The notes beneath the pieces are model-generated. The model did not search any database. It was not told where the DNA came from and was given only the letters and a program-made list of their open reading frames with translations. A stretch of 64,000 nt of DNA from positions 5,213,501 to 5,277,500 of the forward strand of contig NC_056759.1 of NCBI RefSeq assembly GCF_018687715.1. The letters are read 5' to 3'. Positions 52,608 to 64,000 of the stretch are shown one piece after another (position 1 is the first letter of the stretch; the number at the start of each line of letters is the position of its first letter). Both the position numbers and the translations under genes were made by a program. The stretch is from Carya illinoinensis. Its lineage: Eukaryota; Streptophyta; Magnoliopsida; Fagales; Juglandaceae.

Positions 52608-53898
52608 AAAATAATAGTGTAATGTATAGCATTACTCATCGATTAATCGGATTGACTCAAACTAATTCAAAATCAATATTAAATCGGTATAGTATTGACT
52701 TTCATAATTATTGATTAAACCGAATTGAACCGATATTATATATATATTTTATTATATTATATATATTATATGTTAAATTTTTAATTAATATAACATAAAT
52801 TTCTAATATCATAACATAAAATTAATCTTATAATTTATAATATAACATTTGATATATATAAATCTTAATCTTATAATATAAAATTAATATAACATAAAAT
52901 TTTAATTTCAAACATAAACATTAATATTAACTTATTAATGTAAACTTACATTATATAAAGTTTTTGGTATAATAAATAATAATATATATTCTTTTCTTAA
53001 ATAAATTTTTACACATTTAATCATATATATATATATATATCTATATAAAAAGTTTACAATTTATATATACTATAATTAAATTCAATATTATACAAGTATG
53101 TGTCAATTATTATAAACTAATATACTTATACTATAATATAAATAGACTAATAGTTTAGTTTATGTAAACATTATGTTATTACTAACATAATTAATCTGTA
53201 AAACCGAAAAATTCAAACCGGACATGATTGAAATCAAAACTTCTAATTGAAAAAATTGAAAATTCTGATTTTTCGATTGGAAGTTTCAATTTAGATAGTT
53301 AATCATTCCGATATTGGTTTTTAAATTTTTAAAATTATACCTTTTCGATTTTAAAAAAATATACAAAATGAGAGCGGTTATACCCTTGAGAATTTTAAAT
53401 AAATTTTTAAAAAATAAATTTATAAATAAATAATAATCTTAAATTTACTTTACATTAAAAATAATTTAAAATTTCATTTATTTTGATGAAATTGGCTAAA
53501 GCATTTAATAAAAAGAATCATTAATTTTATAAAACCCTCCGTCTGCGTGTTTGTCACTCGCAGAAAGACTCAGAATAAAGTTATAAACTTCCGAATCTCA
53601 TTCTGGGGTGCAGTTCATTTTTTATTTGGGGAAGTTCTAAAGGCGGGCCTTATTTTATTCCGCTAGTCTTTTTTTTTTTTTTAATATTTCTTTAATCATC
53701 AAATAAAATAAATAAATAAATTTTTTTACTCAGCGGACACTGTAGCGGTGGGCGGCATACAAGCTTTTCTGTTTTATTTGTGATGAGAGAGAAAATTCTA
53801 CCTGCATAAAGAAGGCAGGCAGGAAGAAGATCGGGCAACCAACTTTCTCTACTACTTATAAGCTTTCCCAAAAAGAAGTGGTGAATTTATTCATTGCC

Positions 53899-56800
53899 AT
53901 GGAGAGCCACTGCACCCCAGAAACGGCAAGAAAAGTAATCAGATGCAAAGGTTATTTCCCTCTATCTCTCTCATCCTCAAATCTATCACTCAGTTTTTCT
54001 GTACGATATATATTTATATATCTATCTCTTATTTGGGCTGTTTGGATCTCTTATTAACAGAATCGTGTTTCTTTCTTTGTAATTCAAAAACAGCTGCAGT
54101 TTGCAGAAACCCGGGGGAGCCACTCATGATCGAGGAAATAGAGGTTGACCCACCTAAAGCTTGGGAGGTTCGGATCAAAATTATCTGCACATCCCTTTGT
54201 CACACTGATCTTACCTTTTGGAAAATGAAGGTAAGCTCTCCAAGAAAAAAAATCCAGGTTCCCATTGGACTTTTTGAACGGAATTAACTCAACTGCACTA
54301 TCCCCTCTAGGCACCCATTGGACTTTTTCCAAGAATTTTTGGGCACGAAGCTGTCGGGTAATTTGACTCTAATTCACTGAATATTCTTAATTCTCCTGTT
54401 CAGCTCATTAATTACTATCATCGTTCTGGGTTTGTTTATTTTTTTGGCTTGTTTTGGCTTTTGATTTGGTCATGCTTGTCTTGGGTAATAGTGTCGTTGA
54501 AAGTGTGGGAGAGCATGTAGAAGAGCTGATAAAGGGGGATCTAGTGTTGCCCGTGTTCCAACCAAACTGCAGGAAATGCAGGGATTGCATGTCGGAGAAG
54601 AGCAACGACTGCTCGGTTTTCGGGAAAAACATCATCCCCGACATGCCCAGGGACAGAACCAGCAGATTTAAGGATCTCAAGGGAGAAGTGTTGCACCATT
54701 TCGTTGGGGTTTCCAGCTTCTCCGAGTATACCGTGGTTGATGAAGCCCATGCCGTGAAAATTACTCCCGACATTCCTGTTGATAAAGCCTGCTTGCTTAG
54801 CTGCGGCGTCTCAACCGGTTAGTCTGTGGAAATCTCTATCTCCATTCTCCAGTTTCCCGCCCCCCCCCCCCCCACTTCCTTTCATTTCTCCGTCCGTCAT
54901 TTTTGCCGAAGTATTGGGATAACTTTGGCCTGTTCTTGTTCGACTAAATAAAGAATTATTTTCTTTCAATTATATTTGTTGAATTTGAAAGTAAGCAGTT
55001 GAAAAATGGAGTAGAAAAGGATGTAGACAACGGCACCATTAACCATGGGTTTAGGTTGGATTTGAGTATTGAGGGGTGTTGAAATATATTATGAATATTA
55101 ATAAAAAAGGAATTATAAAATAATTATAAAATATTAAATATTAATAAAAAAATATAAAAATAAAAAAATATATTAAAAAGTGTTGGTGCTTTCATTATCG
55201 AAACACCGTCCACACATGTGGGGATTATTGCTGACATTTTTGGGGACATGCGCTCTGCCTTTAATTGCCCTAAGGTCCACTAATTCACGTGGTCAGTTGT
55301 GAAAATGTGAGTGGGATTGCAGGGTTGGGATCAGCGTGGAAAGTGGCAGCGGTTGAAGAAGGATCCACAGTGGCTATCTTTGGGCTCGGTGCTGTTGGAC
55401 TTGCGGTATGAAAATTGAACGCAATGATCAGCCAGGCAGAGTGGGCCATGTTTCAAGTCCATTGCTGGCCTCATCGGCGCTTCTTCTTTTTCCTTCTCTT
55501 AGCCTATCTGGGTACTTATAATATTTTAAAATAGTTAAAATATGTCAGAAAATTAAAATTAAGATATTTTATTAAAATTTAAAAAATTAAAATAAAAAAA
55601 TTAGATAAAAATATTATAAAGTTAAAAATTTCTTTAAATATTATTATTTAATATTATTATTTTTGTTTTAAAATTTAAACAAATTGTATTTTTTTGTGTC
55701 TTTTATTTAAAAGTTTGAGTAAGTTGTAATTATTAGATGATGAAATTGAAAATTAAAAATATTTTATATTTGAGTGATATTTAAACTTTAATATCCAAAA
55801 ACTCTTGTTTGGTTAACCAAAACTAAAAATCTCATCTCATCTCAATTCATCATTACAATTTTTTCAAATTTCAATATAAAATATAATAAATAATTTAATT
55901 TTTTCAAATCTCAATACAAAATTAATATTTAAAAATTATATTATAACAATATTTTATTTATTACTATTTAAAATATTTTATCTCATCTCATCTGTATAAC
56001 CAAACGGAACTATTATCTTTAATTGATGTAACATATTTTAAAAATTTATACACGTGACTAAGAGTAACGTAAGATAAAAAGTAGCACTGTTCAAAATGCT
56101 CTCGAAATCAAGTAGACTCAAAAAGTTAAAATGACATAACACAAATAGTCAAAATCATTCACTTATTTATTGGTTCCAAACTAATGGAAGTAAAACTAAT
56201 TACTACCTCACAATAAATCATTGGAAATTTTGATGAACTATAGAAGCACAACTTGATAACAGGTTGCGGTGGGAGCAAGACTTCGCGGAGCTTCGAAGAT
56301 TATAGGTGTGGACTTGAATCCTGAAAAGTTCGAGATAGGTACGTAACTGTCTATTCACTTGAGATCTCCCTTTCCTTTGATGGGTCGAAGGATTTTTTTT
56401 CCTTTAAAAGGATGTTTAGAGATTGACTGGAATGAAATAAGATAACATAATTTTATATGAAAATTAAAAATTTATATAAAATATTATTAGAATTTTATTT
56501 TTTAATATTATTATTATTTTAAAATTTAAAAAAATTAGATTATTTATTATATTTTATTTATAAATTAAAAAAATTATCATAATAAGATAAAATAAGATGA
56601 ATTGATTTTTCAATCAATGTCATGGGTTGCCATTATATTTTAATTTTAACTATGCAGGAAAGAAATTTGGAGTCACTGATTTTGTCAACCCGGCAACCTG
56701 TACTGCAGAAAAGCCAATCAGCGTGGTCAGAGTATTGAAAATTTGAAATGATTATAGCAACTGTTTGGATTTCAAAAACAAACACAATTATTTTAAATAA

Positions 56801-57608
56801 AATATAATTATTTTTTAATTCAAAAAATAACGAAACCCATCAAGTTTATTTTGCCGGACTTGCTCTCTCTGAGTTTATAATCCGGTGAAACTGATAAAAC
56901 AGGTAATTAAGGAGATGACTAATGGGGGTGCTGACTATTGCTTTGAGTGTGTCGGGTTGGCATCATTAATGCAAGACGCTTTTAAAAGCAGTCGAGAGGT
57001 TCTTCGTCTCTCCCTCTCCCTCTCCTCGCCTTAATTTATGCATGGATGCATGCAATATGTATCCTTTCAATTTCGACTCGTTTTGGTCTTCAATGTGTTT
57101 AAAGAAATTTGTTGATTCGGTAGTTGGTCTTCTGAGGTCAGGGTTGGGGAAAGACGGTGATAATTGGTGCGGAGATGCATGGCTTGCCGTTGACCATCAG
57201 TTCCTACGAGCTTCTGAGAGGCAAAAGTGTCGTCGGCACATTCTTCGGAGGTCTCAAGTCCAAATTTGACATTCCTCTTCTAATCAAGAAATACCTTGAT
57301 AAGGTGATTATTACTCAAGGCAACATAATCTCGCTTATTTTATACCGATTGCACTCTTATTTTATATTTTTTTGAGAAGAAACTGGTCTTTTTTTAAAGT
57401 CCAAATACAACATTTATGTTGTTGTAGAATGTAGTGTCAATGTTGAATACACATGATGAGGTACAATAATTAGTGTGTGTTTGTGTTGCAGGAGCTTAGT
57501 TTGGACGGGTTCATAACACACGAGTTGAGCTTTCAAGAAATTAACAAAGCCTTCGAATTGCTCCAAGCAGGGAAGAGCCTTCGCTGCATTATATGGATGG
57601 ATCGCTAG
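53899..57608 (+). CDS. Alcohol dehydrogenase-like zinc enzyme, copy B, complete
   Basis: Ten exons: 53899-53950, 54094-54230, 54311-54357, 54492-54817, 55323-55405, 56263-56338, 56658-56725, 56903-56998, 57142-57303 and 57492-57608. They have the same sizes and phases as copy A and encode 387 aa. All zinc ligands (Cys53, His75, Cys183 and the four structural Cys) and the GLGAVG loop are kept. The 19 replacements relative to copy A cluster in the cofactor-proximal C-terminal half (exons 7-9 carry 12), for example DK to NG in exon 8 and six changes in exon 9. The exon 2 site reads SLCHTD rather than SLCHSD, next to the catalytic zinc. Both copies therefore look functional, with room for divergence in substrate use; that is inference. 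Intron 4 has a C run near 54858 and intron 5 an extra MITE. Confidence 0.92.
55515..55806. repeat. AT-rich repeat in ADH-B intron 5
   Basis: Counterpart of 38511-38819 and of the third copy at 47235-47537. It is present in the same intron of both ADH copies, hence older than the duplication. Confidence 0.6.
55807..56008. mobile_element. MITE in ADH-B intron 5, absent from copy A
   Basis: It is bounded by GTTTGGTTAACC on the left and TATAACCAAACGG on the right (imperfect inverted ends), with ATCTCATCTCATCTC next to each end. Copy A runs straight from ACTCTTATTG into TCTTTAATTG here, while copy B has ACTCTT before and ACTATTAT after the element, suggesting a degenerate ~8-bp target duplication. 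Confidence 0.75.
56413..56615. mobile_element. MITE-like element in ADH-B intron 6
   Basis: Counterpart of 39231-39441 in copy A, so present before the duplication. Ends are more eroded here. Confidence 0.5.
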
Positions 57609-58164
57609 ACAATGTCGTTACTTAACTATCTTTTGTATTAATAATATCTTATCAATAAGAAAAAATAAGAAGCTGATGATAATCAATATTCTCTTAATAA
57701 ATCGGATATACATTATTCTACCGAGATGTTTGATGATACTATTGTATCTAACAATTGTAATTTTATCCATTTTAATATAATGTTTCACGTATAATTTCGA
57801 TGTTTATATTAAAATTTGAATATAGATAAAATTGAACTTTGAAAAGTTAATCAATAAAATTATGAATAAATACGTGATATTCATCTATGGCGGTATTAAA
57901 CTTGCAAAAAATCATTTATATATTGTAATGTAGAAGATGATAAAAGATTGATAATTGAAATATTAATGAATTTGACACTGAACAAATTCGCGGAAACGAG
58001 GAAAAACCATACATGGAAGAAAGTCTAGTTTTAGAAACCTCAGGGGAAAACGTCAATAATAGGAAACTTCAGTGGAGGAAAGTTTAATTAACGTATCCTT
58101 TAGATTTTTTGTATCTGGGATTCTGCAGGTCCGAGCAAGGGTTTCATACTCAATCGCGCAAGTC
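57609..58164. other. Spacer between ADH-B and RMT2-B
   Basis: ADH-B 3' region followed by the methyltransferase promoter/leader. It contains the empty LINE target TATGAATAAATACGT near 57863. No other feature is seen. Confidence 0.6.
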
Positions 58165-60637
58165 ATGGACCAATTAGGTGAGCAACTATGCGAGGCGGCG
58201 AAGAGTGGCGCCGACACGAACGAGCTGAGAGTTCTGATCGATTCCGGAGCGGACGTGTCCTATTTCGACGGGCAAGGCCTCACTCCGCTCATGCATGCGT
58301 CCAAGCACGGCCACGCCCACGTTGTCAAGATCCTTCTCGGAGCCGGCGCGCCCTGGAACGCCCTCTCCCCCTCCAACCTCTCTGCTGGCGATTTCGCTAT
58401 GGAAGCAGGCCACCAGGAAGCTTTTGATACACTCCTCAATGCCGGTAAGGTGCTTTGCTTGCTTGTTTCGTGCTTCAATGTCATTCCCTCTTCATTCATC
58501 TCTGTTCTGCCTTTCTCCGTTTTTTCTTTTTTACTTAATTGTCCGGATAATGTCGAGATACGACAACATTTAAATGCCATAGATGGATGTATGGTGTCCC
58601 AATCCAATTGCTGTTTTCTGAAGGCTTCGAGAAATGGTTCACTAAAATCTCTTGTAGCTGATACCATCGGTTAGTCACCAACAAGCGAGGATTATAAAAC
58701 GTTACTGTGAAATAAAGGCAGTTCTTGATGAGCATTCTTCATTCTTGTTGTATGTACCCTTGATTGCTACTTCTGTATGCATATTCAAAATTTCTAATGG
58801 ATTTTAGTGACCGTAACTCCTCATGAAGCAAAATTCTTACTTCTTTAAACAATGGATATCCTTTGTTTCAACCAAAAATGGATTTAATCTCTTCAATTAG
58901 GTCTGTATATGGAGCTAATGAGCTCAAGGCATTTGATGGAGGGTACCTGATTTCGTTGGTACGAGAATCTAATTACATTCGTGGGTGTGTGTATTTATAT
59001 GCATATACTCATAAAAACTATATTGATATGCATATAACTCTGTATATGAACAGGGATCCAGGCTGAATTGGTCCTCGGAACAATTGCAAGAACAGAAAAT
59101 AAAAAGGGTAATCTCGATGTAGATTACTTGGAAGATAGGGTTATTTTTAGTGAGGATAAGCTGATGGACTCTGAAAACAAGGCTGTCATGATGGCTTGGG
59201 AGAAACCTTTAATGGAGGCTCATGCCAAAGCAGTTTGCTCAGGAGGTGGCCACATTCTGAACATTGGATTCGGAATGGGTCTTGTGGATACTGCCATTCA
59301 GCAATATGCGCCAGTCAAGCACACTATTATTGAGGCTCACCCAGAAGTTTATGAACGAATGCTTCATACTGGTTGGGGTGAGAAGGATAATGTAAAGATA
59401 ATATTTGGCCGTTGGCAAGATGTTCTTCCTCAACTCAAATCTTATGATGGTAACTCCGTGTTTTTTTCTATAATCAGATTAAACTATACATCTTTATGTT
59501 TTATTTTACACCCATGTGCATGTGTGCGCCCGCGCACACACACACACATAGCTACTTATGTATATCTATGCATTTTATGTTAGAACCATATGTGTAATTC
59601 CATTATATGACGGCTAACTCAAATGTTCTCTCTAGTATCTCCTACAATTAAAATATACATGAGAAAGTGGGATGGTAGTGTTTCTTATAGCCTGACAGCC
59701 ATGATTAAACTGTATAGCCAGCATACATTTGTATCTCCACCAGCTCAGAGGTTCCCAAAATTTCAGTGAATTTAAGTTATAGCTATTTCCTTATACCAAT
59801 TTATGGTTGGTTTTCTGTACCAGGTAACAATTTTTTCAATTAAAATTTATCCATGCCCAAATCTACATTCTAGCCTAACATCCATTCTTGAAGAGCAAAT
59901 TTATAAATGTTTATGTGCCGTGTGTAATACTGAATATGGGATTAAAGTGGAGGTGATGCAAGAGGAGGTAATATTGAAGAGAGCTTTGAGCTTTTGATCT
60001 AGTGTTGGGGTGTAGTTACTTACCTGTGCATGAGAGGAAGAAAGGGGGAAAGTGAAGGGAAGGGGAAAAGAGAGAGAAGGGAAGAGAAGAGAGGGGGGGG
60101 TGGTTGTTATGGAGCATACTTCAATGTATCTGAGATTATTCTACCTATGGCATGAAAATCTTGCACGAACTGATACAGTTCTTCATGTCTTGCATTTGAG
60201 CAGATTAATTCCACCTGCTTCCCAATCTGTAATAGCAATCTGGAAATCTGTTTTTTTTTTAGCTGGTGCATAAGCTTGTGCTGATAATATGATATGGTGG
60301 CTCTTTGGTACGTTGGCTTTCAGGTATTTTCTTTGATACTTACGGAGAGTATTATGAAGACCTGAGAGAGTTCCACCAACATCTTCCTGTGTTGTTGAAG
60401 CCTGGGGGAATCTACTCATTCTTCAATGGCCTTTGCGGAGGTAATGCATTCTTCCATGTTGTCTACTGTCATTTAGTTTCTTTGGAACTGGAGAATTTGG
60501 GCTACTCCACGCAGTTAATTCCATTGCCTGTTAAAGATTGCTTAGGAGAAGAAGTTTGGGAAGGTGTGAAACAGAAATATTGGCAACTTGATACATATTA
60601 TCTTCCTGTTTGCCAGTCAATACAAGATTCTGAATGA
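58165..60637 (+). CDS. Ankyrin-repeat RMT2-type protein arginine N-methyltransferase, copy B, complete
   Basis: Three exons, 58165-58444, 59054-59449 and 60324-60637; 990 nt and 329 aa with GT-AG introns and consistent phases. The N-terminal ~93 residues form ankyrin repeats (VLIDSGADVSYFDGQGLTPL, MHASKHGHAHVVKILLGAGA, SAGDFAMEAGHQEAFDTLL). The rest is a SAM-dependent methyltransferase: motif I HILNIGFGMG (160-169), acidic post-I IIEAHPEVY (Glu187), GRWQDVLPQL, then FFDTYGEYYEDL (229-238), the loop typical of RMT2 and guanidinoacetate methyltransferase relatives, and KYWQLDTYYLPVC near the end. Yeast Rmt2 methylates the delta nitrogen of an arginine in ribosomal protein L12; the same role here is inferred from family. 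An in-frame upstream extension lacks ATG, so ATG at 58165 is the start. Copy A is a pseudogene, leaving this the only intact copy in the window. Confidence 0.92.
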
Positions 60638-61096
60638 TTCTTGATTTTGTTTTTTTAGAAGATATTTGGGGAAGTGCTGATAACAAGTTGCAAGTCAGTA
60701 TCGTTTAATGCTTGCATTATGCAGTGGTTTTTGAGTTTGTAGGGTTAGGATCCCGTAACGGATAATCATAATAAAATTTTCTTCATATCGGACTATATAT
60801 TGCCTCTTATTTTCACTGATTTGAGCCTGTGTTGGCAATGAAACTTTTTCTTTTTTTGACTAAAATTGGCAATTTAACAATGGGCTCTAGTATGTTAGAG
60901 ATCCGAAGCTGTAGTGGAAACATAAGTGGTACTTTCAGTTGTACGTCTTAGTCACCGAGACAACCTCTACATCGAATATGAATGTTTAATTAGGCCAGTC
61001 ACCTTTGCAGTTCAAGCAACTTTCTGGGGATGTTTACTCTGAAAGATGTGAGAAATTCTTGACAGGAATGATTCGAATGAATGCCTATTAACACTA

Positions 61097-61127
<31 letters not shown>

Positions 61128-62524
61128 TTCAATTTCAATCTCAACATTTTTCAACACCAAAATAACTTTTTTACCTCCAAAATAGCTATCTAACTATTTG
61201 CCTAAATTTCTGTGGGAAAAAAAAAAAAGAACAAAAAAACTAATACAACTTTCACAAAAATCTTTAAAGAACTACAATTTTATCGAGGGGACTCTTCAAT
61301 TTTTTATATCCACTTTCACAAACCCAAAAAAAGAATATCTCAAACAAGATGATAAGGTTCACATAATTCCCTTGGTCTCTTTAACGAGCATAACATATAC
61401 AACCTAACTGCAATAAAGCAGCAGCAACTGGTCTTCTTAGTTTTTCCTTACCTGCTGGATTCCATTATAAAAGTAAAGATTTGGAATGATGCAAGTTTCT
61501 CTTTCATTCCGTTGTGCTCATGAAAGAAATGTATAGGCATTCGATTTCTCCTTTAATATAAGAATGTTCCTATTACAAAAATTGCAAATGTGATGTAATA
61601 GATAGGATTATATTACAGGCAGAAAATTGCAGCATATTTAATATACATGCTTAGAGTTGTAGTCACAGAAATGGAAGGGGTCCCATGGCTTTCATTTTGG
61701 GGGAACGAAGCAGATGATACCTTAATAGGTCGGCAGATGATACTTTTTTGGAAGGCTAAAGGGAGAGCATTGTGAAGACGGTCTTGTAGAGAGATTTGAG
61801 TTAGTTGTACGGGATCAAGGGGCTGGGGTTGGGAATGTGTGTTCCATTCCAATTCGGGTTTGGTGTATTTAGAATAGTATTCACGGGCTTTGGGGCACTC
61901 TAGTATGTGCTAGGTGTTTTCTTGTATATGTCTAGTATATTTGATTACTCTTATTGATATATATATATATATATATATATAATATTTTTACTTATTAAAA
62001 AAAAAAAGGTCGGTAAATGCAATCAATTATCGGCAATACAGTTAGAAAAGACAGGTACTACTTATCCTACAAAATCCACGTCGACCAAAAATCAGTTGGA
62101 TGCCCAGTCATAATTACTGAGGCTTCAATGGCATTCTGTTATCTGTATTGATTTTGTTTGAACTCTGAGAGGGCAATGAGTTTAAGCAAAATAGATGATC
62201 CCTGTGCTTCCCGTTCATAATAGCAGTTGGCAACAATAACTTTTTACTGGGAAGACGAAATCATAGAAGCTGTGTAGCGAATCCCTGTTTTACTTTCTTC
62301 GATTATATGAGCCATGATAGATGATGAGCAAGTTTTGTGAATATTAAGACATCTAGATTCAATTTTAAATCCATAAGATTAAGGGCAATAACCTTGCACG
62401 GTTTTCTGTACAATTATTTTCCCCAGATTTCCTTATACAGATAGAGAGAATCTAATAGAGAAACCAATTCATTATGCTTATAGAGAGCATCTTGACCTTG
62501 TTGGCACTTCATTTCCTGAGACTA
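60638..62524. other. Intergenic spacer between RMT2-B and the subtilase
   Basis: Convergent 3' regions. It contains (TA)n tracts at 61095-61119 and 61957-61980 and A-rich stretches. Small open frames lack family resemblance. Confidence 0.6.
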
Positions 62525-64000
62525 TCATGTCCAGGTGAAAGCAACCGGACTACGAACAGAGTGTTTCCCATCCGACCATTCCAATTGAGCGAAGCTGGTC
62601 GAACCAGATGGCATTGAAGTGGCAATGAACGTCACCGTGTAACTCTTCTTCTCATAAGCACCATTGAACGCCAGTGATTCTGGCTCAACCACAATCTTCA
62701 CAGAGGGAACCTTTGATGGTGACACGACAACCTTATATGTAGCCGGTGTGCCAACATTAGTCAGTGTCCTAGTGTATTTAACTGTGCTTGAAACGCCAAG
62801 GCCACCCCCTTTGCCTGAAGCTGTCGTTAGTGGAACAGCAAAAGATGGGTAATTAAGATCTCCCGTGCTGTAGTTCTTGCTTGAATCACAGGTGAAGTCT
62901 CTGTTTGTAGCTTTCTTAATCTGATCTGAACTATATTTTAAGGCGCATAGGAAGCTTAGGTAGTCATCTACCGTGGCATCGTACACTAGGCCAGGATCAA
63001 GAGCAGCAACTGGATTCACATGTCCCGCGCCTAAGTCGAAAGGTGTCGAGGCTATTCCAGAAGCAACATCTATTATGGTTTCCCCATTTTTGTATGTAGT
63101 GTAAGCTGTGGTCATGAGGGCAGACCTAATGGCTGCGGGGCTCCATTCAGGGTGAGAAGCCTTGAGGAGGGCTGCTAACCCGCTAACATGCGGGCACGAC
63201 ATGGATGTACCAGAAATGATATTGAAGCTTACATGCCTGGTATCATTTTCCAGCCCTGTTGGTCCGGCTTTGCCTGTCCACCCAGCTAGGATATTGACTC
63301 CTGGCGCTATAAGATCTGGTTTGAGTATTCCTGGAGTGAGCGGATTCGGACCTCTAGAACTGAATGCTGCAACCACCGGTGATGGTTGAACTCCTAAGTT
63401 TGTCTCTACTTTACCAATTGTAGCTGTGGGATCATGACCCGAGAGGATATAATTCTTTATGGCGTCACCGGCTTTCCGACCTACAGCTGCTGTAGGCAAA
63501 AGATGCGCATCTGCAACTAGCTCCTCCCCATAAGAATCTGTGTTAGCTAATATCATCCCCACGCCACCAGCCTTTCTAACTTCCAAACCCTTTTCCACTC
63601 TTGCATTTGATCCTCTATCACATACTACAACTTTCCCAGCAACTTTTTCTGGAATTAGTGTGTTGCTCATGCACAGATGACCGTATGATTCGGTGCTTAC
63701 ATTGCTGGCATAAACAAGTGGTAATTGTGAATCAGGTAACGGTTTCCCGTTATAGAGTGATACACCAGTGTAACTCCTCCTGTTTCCAAGGTTAACAACT
63801 GCGGGAAAATCACGGTCCAAAGTTCCGGCACCCACAGTGGTTATCCATGGCGCTACATTGGTTAGACTTCCGGGATCAGGTCCACTATTTCCCGCCGAGC
63901 ACGATACAATGATACCCTGGGCCGTTGCGTTGAAAGCTGCAGTGGCAATTATGTCATTGTAGTACTCGGATATCCCTCCCCCAATAGACATGGATATAAC
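62525..64000 (-). CDS. SBT1: Subtilisin-like serine protease (SBT1 type), C-terminal part
   Basis: The frame is open from the window edge (64000) to a TGA at 62525-62527, about 491 visible residues; signal peptide, propeptide and the catalytic Asp and His lie outside. Numbering from the Met at 63991: ISMSIGGG at the edge; oxyanion-hole Asn35 in SCSAGNSGP; a protease-associated (PA) insert at about 90-190 (VAGKVVVCDRG, GGVGMILANT); FSSRGPNPLTPGILKPDLIA; catalytic Ser263 in ISGTSMSCPHVSGLAALLK; HPEWSPAAIRSALMTTAY; then the fibronectin-III-like tail with DLNYPSFAVPL and YTRTLTNVGTPATYKV. This domain order is that of plant subtilases, which are secreted to the cell wall. Sequence style is closest to SBT1.7/SBT1.8. 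No intron appears in the visible part, usual for this group. No lesion is seen. Confidence 0.95.
   Translation of the reverse strand, partial: VISMSIGGGISEYYNDIIATAAFNATAQGIIVSCSAGNSGPDPGSLTNVAPWITTVGAGTLDRDFPAVVNLGNRRSYTGVSLYNGKPLPDSQLPLVYASNVSTESYGHLCMSNTLIPEKVAGKVVVCDRGSNARVEKGLEVRKAGGVGMILANTDSYGEELVADAHLLPTAAVGRKAGDAIKNYILSGHDPTATIGKVETNLGVQPSPVVAAFSSRGPNPLTPGILKPDLIAPGVNILAGWTGKAGPTGLENDTRHVSFNIISGTSMSCPHVSGLAALLKASHPEWSPAAIRSALMTTAYTTYKNGETIIDVASGIASTPFDLGAGHVNPVAALDPGLVYDATVDDYLSFLCALKYSSDQIKKATNRDFTCDSSKNYSTGDLNYPSFAVPLTTASGKGGGLGVSSTVKYTRTLTNVGTPATYKVVVSPSKVPSVKIVVEPESLAFNGAYEKKSYTVTFIATSMPSGSTSFAQLEWSDGKHSVRSPVAFTWT

Larger units (their letters stand above)
52608..60637 (+). repeat. 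Right unit (B) of the tandem ADH + RMT2 duplication
   Basis: It aligns with unit A from its first bases (ATAATAGTGTAATGTATAG) through ADH, the spacer and the methyltransferase gene. It retains methyltransferase exon 3, which unit A lost. Unit-specific additions include a MITE in ADH intron 5 (55807-56008) and ~130 bases before exon 5 (about 55175-55300). Confidence 0.93.

Noticed and set aside
58260..58667. 135-residue minus-strand frame over RMT2-B exon 1
   Set aside because: It is a shadow of the ankyrin-coding exon and its intron; a similar shadow exists in the dead copy A.
59803..59997. Small 64-residue frame between RMT2-B exons 2 and 3
   Set aside because: It lies in intron 2, has no family resemblance, and the exon 2-exon 3 joint is in phase without it.
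62664..63795. Plus-strand frames opposite the subtilase
   Set aside because: They are short mirror frames of a long, well-conserved coding region with its full motif set on the minus strand.

Overview
The window is nuclear DNA from a eudicot plant. Every recognisable gene is a plant type with GT-AG introns, the spacers are very AT-rich, and plant LTR elements, a LINE and MITEs are abundant. Protein style and MITE families suggest a woody rosid, perhaps the walnut/hickory family, but that last step is inference.

Left part (1-11.5 kb): the 3' end of a class-II DAHP synthase gene (shikimate pathway, + strand) faces a complete six-exon RPS6 gene (- strand) whose promoter carries a telo-box and site II motifs. 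A complete nine-exon SnRK2 kinase gene of the SnRK2.7/2.8 type (- strand) follows.

11.5-17.2 kb is a nest of two large non-coding LTR-like elements, one inside the other and in opposite orientation. The inner one carries a tandem array of hairpin-forming repeats. Next come a degraded plant-cysteine-oxidase relic (17.5-18.1 kb) and an intact four-exon 14-3-3 gene (19.0-21.0 kb). A young but disabled Ty1-copia element (22.8-28.2 kb) has 422-bp LTRs and a 5-bp target duplication. A single-exon VQ-motif gene lies at 30.7-31.7 kb, followed by about 4 kb of AT-rich DNA with MITE relics.

35.5-60.6 kb is the most informative region: a tandem duplication of a two-gene unit, an ADH-like dehydrogenase followed by an ankyrin + RMT2-type arginine methyltransferase. 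Both ADH copies have intact ten-exon structures (387 aa each, 19 differences). The methyltransferase is intact only in the right copy. The left copy is a pseudogene with two frameshifts, a lost splice donor, a solo LTR in an intron and no last exon. Because one unit acts as the empty site for the other, several insertions can be ordered after the duplication: a 5'-inverted LINE (40.9-45.0 kb), a 376-bp solo LTR, a 230-bp element in the left ADH promoter and a MITE in the right ADH intron 5. Between the units is a copia mosaic with two inverted LTRs around a dead gag and an opposite-strand dead pol (47.5-52.6 kb).

The right end (62.5-64.0 kb) holds the C-terminal part of a subtilisin-like protease (SBT1 type, - strand) that runs off the window. 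I found no convincing tRNA, rRNA or CRISPR and no clearly new multi-gene system. Exon borders were set by eye from splice signals and family conservation.
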